This document shows positions 22,285-33,444 of a DNA stretch of 64,000 nucleotides, piece by piece. How positions within the stretch are numbered: position 1 is the stretch's first letter; each line of letters begins with the position of its first letter. A model generated the notes under the pieces. The model was given only the letters and a program-made list of their open reading frames with translations, did not search any database and was not told the DNA's origin. The stretch lies in the NCBI RefSeq assembly GCF_000321225.1, contig NW_004451013.1, positions 961,961 to 1,025,960 on the forward strand. Reading direction: 5' to 3'. Both the position numbers and the translations under genes were made by a program. Source of the DNA: Odobenus rosmarus divergens (Eukaryota > Chordata > Mammalia > Carnivora > Odobenidae).

Positions 22285-22507
22285 ATTTTATTAAAGAGAC
22301 CCTATAGAGCTCTTAGCCCTTTCTGCCACATGAGAACAGAGTGAAGTGATGGCCATTTTTGAGGAAGCTGGCCCCCACCAGATACCAAATCTGTCAGCGC
22401 CATGATCCTGTACTTCCAGGTCTCCAGAACTGTGGGAAATAATTTTCTGTTGTTTATACCACTTGGGTTATGGTATTTTTGTTGTAACAGCCCAAATAAA
22501 CTAAGAA
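22285..22507 (+). repeat. MLT1 MaLR LTR, 3' half
   Basis: CACCAGATACCAAATCTGTC, AGCGCCATGATCCTGTACTT, CCAGAACTGTGGGAAATAAT, TTCTGTTGTTTATACCACTT, TATGGTATTTTTGTTGTAAC: the sense end of an MLT1A/B-type LTR. The 5' half is missing or unrecognisable. Confidence 0.85.
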
Positions 22508-22509
22508 AC

Positions 22510-23565
22510 AAATTTGTTTTAAGAAGAAAGCTTACAGTCACTCTCCAAAAGAGGGAATGATTGTATTTTTAGAGAAAGGTACCTACAGCATCCCTGACCG
22601 TATGCTCCTAAGGGCTCTTGCTATGCCTTATTCATTTTCTGTATTTAAAGAGTCTAACCCATTACACAGCATATAATAGTCCTATTAAATTAATATATAA
22701 AATGGACAAATAAATGTTCAATAGATCCTTAAAGGCTAGAGAGAGAACCACTTCTGATAATAATTTTATCCATCAGGTCTATGCCCGGAACGTGAATGGA
22801 TGCACACACATTCACACACAGACAAACATATACAAATAAATGAATTAATAGTTTTGTATTGTTACAAAGAGATTTTTTTCTTCTTATAGCTAAATATGAG
22901 TGTATGAAGTTGAAGCAACACTTCCAGATCTAAGAATAGCATGCCTAGCATAATAACCAGCTTTGACACTCTTGCAATAAGATTAAATCATTGTCAGGGA
23001 AAGATAGTGGACACAGCATGGTTCTACAAAATCTTTGCCAAATAAACTGGACAGAATCCAACTAACTGATGAAATCATACTGCCAAGAAAATGAGTGAAA
23101 CCTTCCAGCAGGCACACGTCAGACCATTGGTTAATCACAGCCTCTCAGGGGATCAAGACTCTGGCCCTGAATACAGTGACCCAAAATCTGAAAATTGTGT
23201 TAATCATTTACATCAATTATTCTTTTCTGAAGACCTCAGGCATTAGTTTAATGCATTTAAGGATTATCAGAAACCAGAAATTATCTCTATGTTTTTATCA
23301 ATATGGAACCCTTCTCGCAAAAAAGCAGCTGATAGTGTTATCATTTTTAAAAGGGAATCAGTTTTCAGATTCCAGTAAGAATTCTTTACTCTCATTAAAC
23401 CTAGGCCGTATGTTCTATCTATCATAAAATGTCCAATATCAAATAATAGCTGCAGGTATATGGCTCAATAGAATGGTCACTAAATTAGGGAATGGGGGAT
23501 TGGTTTTTGTTTACTTCAAGGACTATACCTAGGAAAGGAGTCAGGTAGATATGATTAACCTTCAG
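22510..23565. other. No gene confirmed
   Basis: Unassigned DNA. A 110-codon frame at 23095-23427 has no motif I know and sits in AT-rich DNA; I treat it as chance. 22600-22730 may be a weak L2/MIR tail. Confidence 0.45.
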
Positions 23566-23569
23566 GAGC

Positions 23570-23665
23570 CTAGGAGCCATAATACCAATTATGTGGGTTA
23601 TGTGTAACCTTGAGCAAGTGTCCAAGCCACAGTCTGTGTCATGATGATGAAAGGCACTAGTTCTC
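23570..23665 (+). repeat. MIR SINE relic
   Basis: GTGTAACCTTGAGCAAGTGTCCAAGCC corresponds to the MIR core (GTGTGACCTTGGGCAAGTTACTTAACC). Short. Confidence 0.6.
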
Positions 23666-23949
23666 GAAACGGCCTCTGTGGAATTTGTCCTGTCTTAATG
23701 GCCAGTTTGGTTGGTTGTGTAGAATCCGATTATCTGTATTGTTTGAAATGGACAGAAATACAGAAAGCCAAAGATTGCCTATTTGTTGGCTAGTCTGTCT
23801 CTTACAACACAATGAAAAGTGACTCTGTATAATTCAGAAAGTATTTGAAAATGTTTTACCAGTTTAGAATGTTATGAAATGCAAATAATGGCAAATAATT
23901 TTTAAAAACAACGCTTCTTCAGTTTTATATTCCCTCCTAATGATAACCT

Positions 23950-24900
23950 TTGACCTTTTCTCAAGCTCTTCAAACATTACTTGGAAATGATTTTCTTCCC
24001 ATTCCCAATTCACAGCCCACTGCAATCAAGCTTTCACCTGCAGCTTTCCACCAAGGCTGCCCCGCCAAAGGTCACCTGTGGCTTCCTAATTGTAAATCTA
24101 ATGGTCTCCTTTCAGATCTAATATCTGACCTTTCTGGAGTGTTTAAGGCTATTGGTCATTTTCTTCTGTTTCAAACTATAGCTTCCCTTCAGTCCCATGG
24201 CACCAAGCTTTTCCTCCTTAATTTGGGATTATTTCTTTCTTATATTCTTTTGTAGCTTCTCTTTATCTACCACCCATTGTCTTTTGGCATTCCAGTTTTC
24301 ATTCTGGACTTTCTTTTCCTCTCTGTGTGATCTCCATTACTCCTAAGAATTCAGCTTCTTGATGCAACATTTTGATGAGTTTCTAGTATATATCACCAAT
24401 GGTTCCTTTGAGCTCAAGGCCTTTATCAGTCTACTGAACATCTATACTCTGATACTACCCACATAATTAAATTAAGATGTTCAAAAATAGTTACTCTTAC
24501 CCCAAATATATTTCTTAAATCTATTCCAAATTGTGTTTAAGAAAGTATTACCCAAGTACATAAACCAGAAAGATTTTTTTTCTTTTAATGTCTATGCTTA
24601 TTCACTTTTTGCATTTTGTTTTATTTCTATGATCCTACCCCATTTTTACTTCTCATATATATTCAGTCAGGCCCCAAGTTCTGCAGACTCTGCCTCCTTT
24701 GGAGCTTCCTCTCCAATTCCAGTCCTTCTTCCTTATTTTATGTATATATCTTTACTTTTTTATAATTGTAATTTTTTCCCCCACAGCCCCTGTGCTTCTG
24801 GTCTTGATTCCCTTAATCAACTCTCCACAACCTCTAGTCTTGGTTTTGTATACATGTATGTATGTATTTTTATCTTTACTCTGTGCCAGCCCATCTGGTG
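23950..24900 (+). repeat. L2 LINE, ORF2 part, decayed
   Basis: ACTGCAATCAAGCTTTCACC, GCCAAAGGTCACCTGTGGCT, TCTAATGGTCTCCTTTCAG, CTTTCTGGAGTGTTTAAGGC follow the same L2 region as 4330-4450. The frames 23950-24255 and 24533-24922 are accidental openings in this relic. The right half (24530-24900) matches poorly. Confidence 0.6.
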
Positions 24901-24949
24901 GATGTTAGGTTCACAGAAATGATTGAAACATACATAACCCATGTCCTTT

Positions 24950-25510
24950 GTCATTCACGATTTAACAAATATTTCCTGCGCCGTATTGCATGACAAGATC
25001 TTATGCCAGGGTTTGAGGTACAACAGTTAGGAAAAAAAAAAAGAGAAACAGCTCATGCTCTCACAGTGCTTTAGGTCTTTTGGGGGAGAAAAAGCATCAT
25101 TTGCTTTTATAAATATAAATTGCAATAAGAATATGAAGAAAGAGTATGTGGTACAATGAGTATATAGAAATTTGACTTAACAAAGTCAAGGACAGGTACC
25201 TGAAGGAAAGCGAACAAACAAAAAAAAATAGCACACTAAGTAGGGATTTGAATGATAATCCAAAATAAATGACATATAGAATAGATTTAAGACTACCCAG
25301 AGAAAACATTTCCAAAGCCTTTTCTGTAGGGATGATGGTTGGAAGAAGGTCTTGAAAGAAGGTTGATGTTGGAATGCATGGAGAGTGGGGTGGAGTGGAA
25401 GGACTCAATGGCAAAATGATCCTGGGGCGTTGGGACTTAGATCATGCAATAACCCGAGGACCATGTTGAGGTGTATTTCCATTTGTGTGTATGTTTGTCT
25501 CCCCCCACCA

Positions 25511-25541
<31 letters not shown>

Positions 25542-26320
25542 CATTCCTGGATGTATTGAAGGGTTATAACCAGTTAGGGAATGGTGGTAGTGATAGAATT
25601 AGATTGCGTTTCAAAAGATCAGGCCAGCTGCATGTAAAGAATTGATTAGAAAGTCACCAAGGGATGCACACATATATTAGATAGGAAGCTATAGCAGTAT
25701 AACTTAAGGAATAATGGAAGCAGACCCCAAGATGGTTGTGGTAGAAATGAAGACAACTAGACTCATTCAAAAGACATGAATAGAATTTATGAATGAATTT
25801 ATACTGGGAAATCAAAAAGAGCGAGGAATCAACAATAATACCAAGTTTTTTTGCTTATGCAACTAGGTGTATAGGTAACATTTATGAGGTAGTAAGAACT
25901 TGTAATCAAGTTTAAGAAAGAAAAAATGGGGATCCTCAATAATTTTATTTTGGGCACATTTTGTTTGATTGACTTTAGAAAATTTAAGTGGAACAATTAA
26001 GCAGGCAAGAAAGTACAGGAAAAGTGTCTGAATTAGAAAAATAACATTTGTGCAAAATATGCTTTTAAGTGATAAGCTATGGACATGAAATACATACAAT
26101 ATAGATCTTTGAGAGAGAGAGAGAGAGAGTGTGTGTGTGTGTGTGTTTAAGAAGAAACTAGTAGGGAAAAAAACTAAAAACAAACAAAAAACTGAAGAAT
26201 ATTAAAGTCATAGGATAAAATGTTTAAAAATGTCAATAATTCTGACTGTTTCTAGGAGACCCAAATATGATATTGGCTAAAAATAATCCTTTCAACTTTA
26301 TGTTATGAAGTTGTGAGTTC
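24950..26320 (-). repeat. L2 LINE, long relic
   Basis: 3' end at AACAAATATTTCCTGCGCCG and GGTACAACAGTTAGG; inner parts include GGACCATGTTGAGGTG, GATTGCGTTTCAAAAGATCA, GGCCAGCTGCATGTAAAGAA, GAAGCTATAGCAGTATAACT and CAAGTTTTTTTGCTTATGCA (cf. GGTTTTTGGCCTGAGCAAC). It is crossed by a 29-bp-class poly(T) tract near 25512-25540 and a GA/GT microsatellite at 26112. No open frame. Confidence 0.65.
26110..26147. repeat. (GA)n(GT)n microsatellite
   Basis: GAGAGAGAGAGAGAGAGAG followed directly by GTGTGTGTGTGTGTGT. Confidence 0.95.
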
Positions 26321-26609
26321 CTTGGGAAGTGATAATGATGAAAACCAGATGGGAGTGTCCTCAAAGAACTTAAAGTGTCAGTGAACAGGGAGAAAAAAAA
26401 AGAGAAATTCTATTTACAAACTGAAAAATAAATGAATGAAATGTTTCTGTAGAGGACAAGTGTGAACAATATTGTTAGGTTTGGTAATTCAATTACTACG
26501 AAAGGAGTGAAGAATTGCAATGACAATCCAATCTATCACAAAACATATATTAATATGTAACAAAATAGGCTATATGGAAAAGACATAATCGTACTGATTC
26601 AGAAAATGT

Positions 26610-26800
26610 GGGGCATCTGTGTGGCTCAGTCAGTTAAGCATCTGCCTTTGGCTCAGGTCATGATCCCAGGGTTCTGAGATCAAGCCCCAAGTCGGGCTCC
26701 CCAGAGGAAGCCTGCTTCTCCCTCTCCCTCTGCCATTCTCCCTGCTTGTGCTCTCTCTCTGTGCCAAATAAATAAATAAAATCTTAAAAAAAAAAAAAAA
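26610..26800 (+). mobile_element. Can-SINE
   Basis: GGGGCATCTGTGTGGCTCAG, TCATGATCCCAGGGTTCTGA, AAGCCTGCTTCTCCCTCTCC, CCAAATAAATAAATAAAATC, poly(A). The target duplication is weak (AAAATGT before, CAAATGT after). Confidence 0.95.
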
Positions 26801-26984
26801 GCAAATGTTTGGTTCATAGGGAAGGTAGAACAATTCTAAACTAATTTTCCCAAATAAAGTACAGGTTTCTAATATAAAAGGTAAATGTGACTAATATAGG
26901 TGGGGAAATAAATCCACAGTTTGTTTTAATTCATCTGTCTCAAAAATTAAGAATAATCTAAGGAAAATAACGGAAAGGTCTAGA

Positions 26985-27385
26985 TAAGCACTCTCTAAAG
27001 GAAATAAAATGAGAGCCACCCATGTTATTTTTCAGTTTGTAATAGCCACGTAAAAGGAAGTAAAAAAAAATAAGTAAAATTCATTTCATTTAATTTTTAA
27101 AGATTTTATTTATTTGACTCAAAGAGAGAGAGAGCACAAGCAGGGGGAGTGGTAGGGGGAAGAGAGGGAAGTAGGCTCCACACTGAGCAGAGAGCCTAAC
27201 GTGGGGCTCAATCCCAGGACCCCAGGATCAGGACCTGAGCCAAAGACAGATGCTTAACTGACTGAGCCACCCAGGGGCCCTGTAAAATTAATTTTAATCA
27301 TATGTTTTATTTAACCCAATATATCCCTCACATTATCATTTCAGCAAGTAATCACTATGATATATGCCATTTTGTTTTTCCACTG
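26985..27385. repeat. hAT-type DNA element split by a SINE
   Basis: AGTTTGTAATAGCCACGTAA and, after the SINE, 'GTAAAATTAATTTTAATCATATG', ATTTAACCCAATATATCC, TCATTTCAGCAAGTAATCAC read as one known non-autonomous MER-class element. I recall the sequence but not its exact family name. Confidence 0.55.
27094..27280 (-). mobile_element. Can-SINE inside hAT relic
   Basis: TTTTTAAAGATTTTATTTAT, GCACAAGCAGGGGGAGTGG, CTCCACACTGAGCAGAGAGC, GAGCCACCCAGGGGCCC. GTAAAATTCATTT (27075) and GTAAAATTAATTT (27282) are the target duplication. Confidence 0.95.
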
Positions 27386-27389
27386 CTGA

Positions 27390-28005
27390 TTTCCACTGTA
27401 TTTATTTTTATGGGAGTGGAGGAATACCTAACTGTCAAAGGGGAGTTGAAGAATTAAGAGATCTGCATGTTATCTAGAACTTTTTAATAAAGACAGCAGA
27501 AGCTGGGGCAAAGAAGTTGAACCAGATGCCGAAGTTTTCATTTCATAAGTGAAGTGCCCTGGGCATTTGGTAGAGAACAAATAGAAGGATAAAGTGACAT
27601 GATCTGAGCCTTGAAGGAGTAGGAGTTTTGTTTTTATATCTTAATAAGATGAAAGTTTTGAAAAATTCTGGAGGCAGTGATAGAAAGCACAAAAGACACT
27701 GACCTCTTCTCCTGATTCTGTTATGGTTGAGGCGTATGAGAATAAGGTCCCCGCAAGAGGGCAACAAGAGATGTGGCATGGACTAAGAGAAGAGCCCAGT
27801 CACAGCAAAGGTAGAAGACAGAGGAAACTTTTTGAATAAAGATTGAGAATAGGATGGGAATGTCAATCACAGAGTAAGAGTTGCAAAAGGCTAAATGGAA
27901 GAGAGTGAATGAAAGAGAGAGAGAGAAGAGTTGCCAAATTTGTTCAGTTGAAGGAGTAAACAGTAAGAGGAGAGTTTAGGAGAACAAAAAGATGGCAAGG
28001 AAGGC
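27390..28005. other. Purine-rich, unassigned
   Basis: AG-rich strand with GAAAGAGAGAGAGAGAAGAG at 27912-27931. Texture suggests an old reversed repeat, but I cannot match it. Confidence 0.4.
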
Positions 28006-28009
28006 TTGC

Positions 28010-28275
28010 CTAATCGCCTTTGTCCATATTTTTCTCTATTTTTTTATGCTCCCTGCCTTCCTCATTTAGAATCCTCATTGTCGTTTAAACAGACTTCCTT
28101 ATTATTCCTCCAGAGCAGTCATTGCAATTATTTCTATTCACATTTCCCTCTTGATCTCTAAAAAAGAGTAAGCTCACTGAGAACAAGGATTAGGTATTAT
28201 TAGCTTTTATTTTCCCAGCACCTACAGAGTGTCTGGGACTTAGTAAGTGCTTACTACTTGCCTTAAGAATGAATT
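28010..28275 (+). repeat. L2 LINE 3' end
   Basis: AGTAAGCTCACTGAGAACAA, TTTTCCCAGCACCTACAGAG, TGTCTGGGACTTAGTAAGTG matches the L2 terminal text (GTAAGCTCCTTGAGGGCAGG ... AGTGCCTGGCACATAGTAGG). Confidence 0.8.
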
Positions 28276-28359
28276 ATCCCTTGGCTATGTGCATTCGTGC
28301 ATAGAATACGATCCGTAGTTCCAAGAGTTGCAAGTATCCCCTGAGAGCATTGTTTCAAT

Positions 28360-28440
28360 TCCCTCCTCTCTAAAGGGGAAGAGTTTGTCCGGAATGACTT
28401 CTATGGTCCTCTGTAGATAGAGACTTCGTGACTTCTAAAT
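28360..28440 (+). repeat. MIR3-like relic
   Basis: CTCTCTAAAGGGGAAGAGTT, TGTCCGGAATGACTTCTATG, GTCCTC resembles MIR3. Weak. Confidence 0.4.
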
Positions 28441-28711
28441 GACTTCTCCGTTCTTTTGTTCAAATGTTCCACCGGGTGGCCTCATTTCCACTTTCTCTGC
28501 TAAGATACCTAAGCTTGCTGTAAGAATTTTCAGCACTGACCTCTGTTTGGGGAGCCTTCCATGTCAAGTACCTTATCATTTACTTTTATTTTAAACTTTC
28601 TGAAGTGCAAAATTAACTTTTATACCAACTAACATAAAGAAAAAAAATATGACTATGAGCCATCCAGCTCTAAATAATGCGCAGATGTTCTATTTCTTAA
28701 AACACAATCCC

Positions 28712-28952
28712 TTATTTATTTATTTATTTATTTATTTAATTTATTGTTATATTTTATTTATTTATTTGAGAGAGAGAGAGACAAGAGTACGAGAGAGAGG
28801 GAGAACACAAGCAGGGGGGAGAGGCAGAGGGAGAGGGAGAAGCAGGCTTCCCACCGAGCAGGGAGCCCCATGCAGGACTCAATCCCAGGATCCCGGGATC
28901 ACGACCAGAGCCGAAGGCAGACGCTTAACCGACTGAGCCACCCAGGCGCCCC
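28712..28952 (-). mobile_element. Can-SINE with long (TTTA)n tail
   Basis: TTATTTATTTATTTATTTAT tail of about 50 bp, GA-rich block, GAAGCAGGCTTCCCACCGAG, AGCCGAAGGCAGACGCTTAA, CCACCCAGGCGCCCC. CACAATCCCTTATTTA before and CACAGTCTGTTATTTA after are a target duplication with three differences. Confidence 0.95.
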
Positions 28953-30302
28953 CACAGTCTGTTATTTAATATCAGATTTTAACTTATTTGAGTCAGTCCT
29001 GAAATGGCTTAACACTGTTGTCTTTTTTAAGCAATAAAGCACAACCGCTACATAGCTACATAGTACCTGTAAATTATGTATCTAGGAAATGGATTCAAGA
29101 AAATTCCAACATAAATATTCACAAAACACTTTGGAAAACCAGTTAGTTTATTTCAGGTTCTTATATGCGACAATTACATATACGTATTATAGGTTTATAT
29201 ATAAGGATTACTTTAAGCGCATTATCTGAAGATAAAATTTGAAGAGTCACTATAAACAACCTTCTTCCTATTTAACAAAATTTTCTCTTTTAGTGAAGTT
29301 TTCTTTGCTCATTCTTTGAATTATGTTTCTCTTGATCCCTAAAAGTTGAAGCTCCAACCACCCTGGAAAATATTTTGTTATGTTTGAAATATTTATCTCA
29401 TACATTTGATATAAAGTTGGGATTTTATAAAGCACTACTTGCAAAGTGGTTAGCACAGGTGGATGCCCAAGTACTCTCTCAGCAAAATAGAATTATTAAT
29501 TAATGGAAAAAAGAATAAAAAGAGTTTTAAGAACATAGACTAGCACCAAAGGAAATAATTAATTCAACTTGTGTTCTAATTAACTGACTGTTGATCAGAT
29601 GGAATTAATACCTTCAATACAACGGTCGACGAGAGAAGGTTGTTTTGTTTTATTTTTTGTTTTGTTTGGCTTGGTTTCATTTCACCTAAGGCAGCCTGTA
29701 GCTGCTTAAAAAAGTTTTTTCCTTTTCCTTTTTTTTTAACACTTGAATTTGCCACCCTTCTCTCTTAATTTGCTCTGAGTTACAGTATTTGGAATTTGAA
29801 CTATGTTCATACAGACTAGTTGCCCAATGGTATAGAGCAGAACAAGGATTATTAAAGTGTTGTCCAGGACCCCTAGGGCATATAGATGGTTCTTGAGTCC
29901 AGAAAGTTGGGAGAGCTCCTGAATGGAGTAGGGCCTGTGTCAAAAGTCTCACCTATTAACTTGTCTCCTCAGTGCTGAAGAGGAAGGAGCACATGAATAA
30001 CATGGCCGCAAATAATTTTCTTTTGTATCTTAAGTCCCTGAAATCTGTCATGCTTTCCGATTTGCACCTTTGTTCTACCCAAGGGTCATTTTGCACCATT
30101 ACTCTTCTCTTTCCACTTGTAATTTCTAGGTATGACTATTGAAATCAGGAAGGGGGACATAAAGAATTAGCAGAAACATTTTTACTAGTTATTTAGTTAA
30201 TAAGCACTCCTTACAAAACGCGATTCTCTAGACACCATGGAAGGAACAAGCATGGAAGTATCAATGTCATCCATTATACGGACATTACTAAAAGAATAAA
30301 AC
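28953..30302. other. No gene seen
   Basis: AT-rich; (TTTTG)-like run at 29640-29670. No recognised repeat or coding frame. Confidence 0.5.
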
Positions 30303-30519
30303 TGGGGCTGCCTGGGTGGCTCAGTCAGTTAAGTGGCTGGCTCTTGATTTCAGCTCTGGTCATGATCCTGGGAGGTCCTGGGAGGTCCTGGGATTGAGCC
30401 TCGCCTCTGGTTCTGTGCTCAGCGTGGAGTCGGCTGGAGGACTCTCTCTCCCTTTGCCCCTTCCCCCACTGGCTCTCTCTCTCTCTCTCTGAAATAAATA
30501 AATAAATCTTTAGGGGAAA
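30303..30519 (+). mobile_element. Can-SINE with internal 10-bp tandem repeat
   Basis: CTGGGGCTGCCTGGGTGGCT, a 2.8-copy TCCTGGGAGG tandem at 30366-30393, AGCGTGGAGTCGGCTGGAGG, CT-rich run, AATAAATAAATAAATCTTTA. AAAGAATAAAA lies on both sides as a target duplication. Confidence 0.94.
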
Positions 30520-30524
30520 AAAGA

Positions 30525-30925
30525 ATAAAAGTGATTTAAAGCTGCCTTGGTCACAATGAAGATTAATATAGCATCATTAGATTAAATAAAGATAAAAGTA
30601 AAACATAGTGAAAAGACAGCTTATTTCTATACACTTAAGAAAGAAATCTTTCTTGAAGGAGTTCTAAACATACTCAAGGAGGGATAAGACGTGGAATGGC
30701 ACATCCGCAAATCCAGTCCACGGGCAAGTTTTCAATCACCAAGAAGCAGCTGGAACAAGCGAATCTTACGTCGTGATACCGATTGCGTAGCAGGTGAAAG
30801 CTGAGAGCAGCAAATTCCATTGCTTTCTCATTGACTCTTAGAGTAGGTGGCTTGGGCTATGCCATGCCAAAGTTTCAGTCATCATTTCAATGAGCTATTT
30901 TCACCAAATCTTCAATTAATAGGCT
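30525..30925. other. No gene seen
   Basis: Unassigned. No repeat or ORF recognised. Confidence 0.5.
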
Positions 30926-30929
30926 TCTT

Positions 30930-31375
30930 AGTGTCCTAGGGTTGCTGTAACAAATTACCACAAGCTTGGTTTAAAACGACAGAAATTAATTTCCCCACAG
31001 CTTCAGAGGCCAGAAATTTGAAAACAAGGTGTTGCCAGGACCATACTGCCTCCAAATACTTTAAAAGGGAAAATCTGTTCCTCGCCTCTTTTGGCGTCTG
31101 GTGTCTCCAGACATTCTTTTGGTTTGTGGCCACAGGAGTTTGTGGCCAATCTCTGCCTTTATGGTCACATTTCATCCTCTTATCTTTCTCTGTCTTATAA
31201 GGATACACGTAATTACGTTTAGGGCCTATCTGGATAATCCCTACTCTTCCTCTCAAGAACTTAATTTAAACATATATTTTGCCATTTAAGGTAATAGTTA
31301 CAGTTCCACGGATTAAGATTTTGACATATCCTTTCTTGTTTTGGGAGCCACCATTTAGCCTACTGCAGTAGGCAT
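30930..31375 (-). repeat. MLT1 MaLR LTR, near full length
   Basis: TGTCCTAGGGTTGCTGTAAC, AAATTACCACAAGCTTGG, CTTATAAGGATACACGTAAT, GCCTACTGCA at the end. Reads as an antisense MLT1C-type LTR of about 445 bp. Two overlapping small ORFs (31018-31289) are accidental. Confidence 0.85.
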
Positions 31376-31379
31376 CACA

Positions 31380-32925
31380 AGTTCTATCTTTAATATAACC
31401 CAATTTCAGGATACTATGTCTTGCATGAGAAGGGGGGAAATGAGAAGATGAAAAAGTAAATAACTTGTTATATACTGTATCTCTTCATGTGACTACTTAC
31501 AAGGGTAATGGGTTTAGTTTTTCCAGTTGTATCAATCTCCAATTTGGTTGCTCTATCTTCTGGTCCTGTATTCAGAATTTCCAAAACAAAATTGCCTGTG
31601 ATCGATTTTCTAGGAAAACCAGAACTTATCCTAAAAATTGCTTTATCCTTGAAGTTATAAAACTCACTTCTGTCAGAAAAATGGAAGGGCGAATAGGCAG
31701 CTCATATGAAAATGACGATTTCATGTCACGTCTCGGTTTTCTTTTGGAGAGGATTCACAAGCCACCATTTTGCCCTAGGGAGAAATGTTGCCATTTTTTG
31801 AGCAAAGTGTTTTTTTTGTTTTGTTTTGTTTTGTTTTGTTTTGTTTTGTACAGCGAAATGACAGTTTTCTTCAACAGTAAAACTGAATTAACTTCTGAGG
31901 GAAAAAAATGCAGTAAAAATGTCAAACTCATAAAATATATCATGTTTTGAACATCTGCACATGTTTTTGACTGACCTGACCAAGAAAGAAAATGTCCTCA
32001 AGGTACTAGTGAATCAGAGACTTGGTGGTTGAAGGACAGGTGGGGGTGAGGATGACAGAACTGGGGAGGAGCAGGGAGAGGCAAGGTAAGCATAAGGGGG
32101 GAAACTGCATCCAGGTTACAGGTAAAGGGCTCAAGGTATGGAGCTATTTCTGGATGAAAGTAATTACATTTCTTAATTGTGCAATATCATATTAAACAGT
32201 CCAAATGATCTATGGCAGTCTAGAATCAAAACAATGCAGCTGTAAACTAGAAAGGCTGATGTGTCTCAGAGGAAAGTCTTCCTCCTTCCTCCCCTCCCTG
32301 CCTTTGTTCCTTGGTTCCTTCCTTCCTTCTCTCCCTTCTCTAATGCTTTTCTGCTGGTCTATCTTGTGAACATAAGTGATATTTTTCAGAACAAGTGTTT
32401 TCTGTTAACTGTGACTTTAAAACTTAGCCACCCCGTCCTAGTTGCCTTACCTATTTATTAATTGAATGCTCTCTCAGAGAGACGGTTGATCTTGCCGAAA
32501 ACAATAGTCGCAACCATTAAATGCATGGAGGTGAACAAGGCAATGCTCCGGAGACAGACTTAAGGCCGTTTATATTCTGTTAAAAGATTTCAAGCCACAA
32601 ATAAGTCCCCCTCTTAATTTTATAAGAAGAGCTAATCCGTCATTGTTTATTCTGATCAATGGACCAAAACCAGAGAAATTCCACACCCTGCTCACCATGC
32701 ATGACTTAGGAGAAGGCAAGAACGAGATGCTTCATAGCAATAACAATTTCATAACATGTACAATTCTATAAAACTGTTTTTTATTGTTTATTTTTGTCAT
32801 TACAATAGCCATAGTAATGCTTGGGGCCAGAATGGTCACAAGATGTGACTTGCTGGCGCAAAACACTGGGCTCACTGCAGACTAGGTAGATACCCGTGTG
32901 AACGACTGTGCTTTCATCTAAGCCA
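31380..32925. other. No gene confirmed
   Basis: Unassigned, with a (TTTTG)n tract at 31809-31849 and a CT-rich run at 32281-32340. A 161-codon frame (31465-31950) reads through the microsatellite and has no recognisable domain. Confidence 0.5.
31809..31849. repeat. (TTTTG)n microsatellite
   Basis: TTTTTTTTGTTTTGTTTTGT and onward: about seven TTTTG units. Confidence 0.97.
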
Positions 32926-32929
32926 GGAA

Positions 32930-33045
32930 GGATTTCAGGAAGCCCAGGTCTTGGCTCAATCATGTCACTTAATGTTTAACTCTATCCCTGAGCGTCAGTT
33001 TCCTTTATAATGGCGAGGAAGTAACCTATAATTTCTGAGGCATTT
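32930..33045 (+). repeat. MIR SINE relic
   Basis: CATGTCACTTAATGTTTAAC, GAGCGTCAGTTTCCTTTATA, ATGGCGAGGAAGTAACC: the MIR CTCAGTTTCC core with flanks. Confidence 0.65.
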
Positions 33046-33089
33046 TTTCCGGCTCAGACGAGTTCAAGTTCTAGCAACCACTTTCAACA

Positions 33090-33440
33090 AGAGTGTTGCC
33101 TGTCCTCTGTGTATAAAAAAAACTTTACCTTGTCCCTTTAAATTCTCTTACCCTAGCTAGTGAGAATAAACTTAGCTTTTGGTGTTAAGACTTGCTGTGG
33201 TGTGACCTTGGGCCAAAAAGACTGTTTGGAACGACAGGACAGCTCCAGGGCTCTGAGTTGTCTCCGTTACTGAATTCGGTTGTTCAGCAGCAGCGCGCCT
33301 GATGGCCAGATAAGGTCAGAAGACCTTATCTTCCCTTTTCTCACTAGCCACCGCCCATTAAATGCATCATCTTGTTCTACCCTCTCAGTGGTATAAGCCA
33401 GCCAAATGATCAGATGAATAAATTTTGTTTTCAACCACGA
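33090..33440. other. Unassigned LTR-like or 3'-end-like segment
   Basis: Contains GTGTATAAAAAAAACTTTACC, GAATAAACTTAGCTTTTGGT and GATGAATAAATTTTGTTTTC, two AATAAA-type signals, and a perfect 10-bp inverted repeat at 33308-33331. The texture suits an old LTR; no family recognised. Confidence 0.35.
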
Positions 33441-33444
33441 CTAA

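Noticed and set aside
23950..24922. Frames of 101 and 129 codons
   Set aside because: They fall in an L2 relic; phases do not match the L2 ORF and no reverse transcriptase motif is present.
24533..24922. Possible membrane protein, because the 129-codon frame is hydrophobic
   Set aside because: Hydrophobicity follows from T-rich DNA (Phe, Leu, Ser); no conserved pattern.
25512..25540. Reversed SINE or L1 tail
   Set aside because: A long T-run inside an L2 relic with no SINE or L1 body next to it; treated as a simple repeat.
28649..29037. Two overlapping + frames of 95 and 97 codons
   Set aside because: Both are readings of the Can-SINE at 28712-28952 (antisense to the element).
31465..31950. 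161-codon + frame, the longest in the window
   Set aside because: It reads through a (TTTTG)n microsatellite (giving alternating F, C, L and V), overlaps an open minus frame, and has no recognisable domain.
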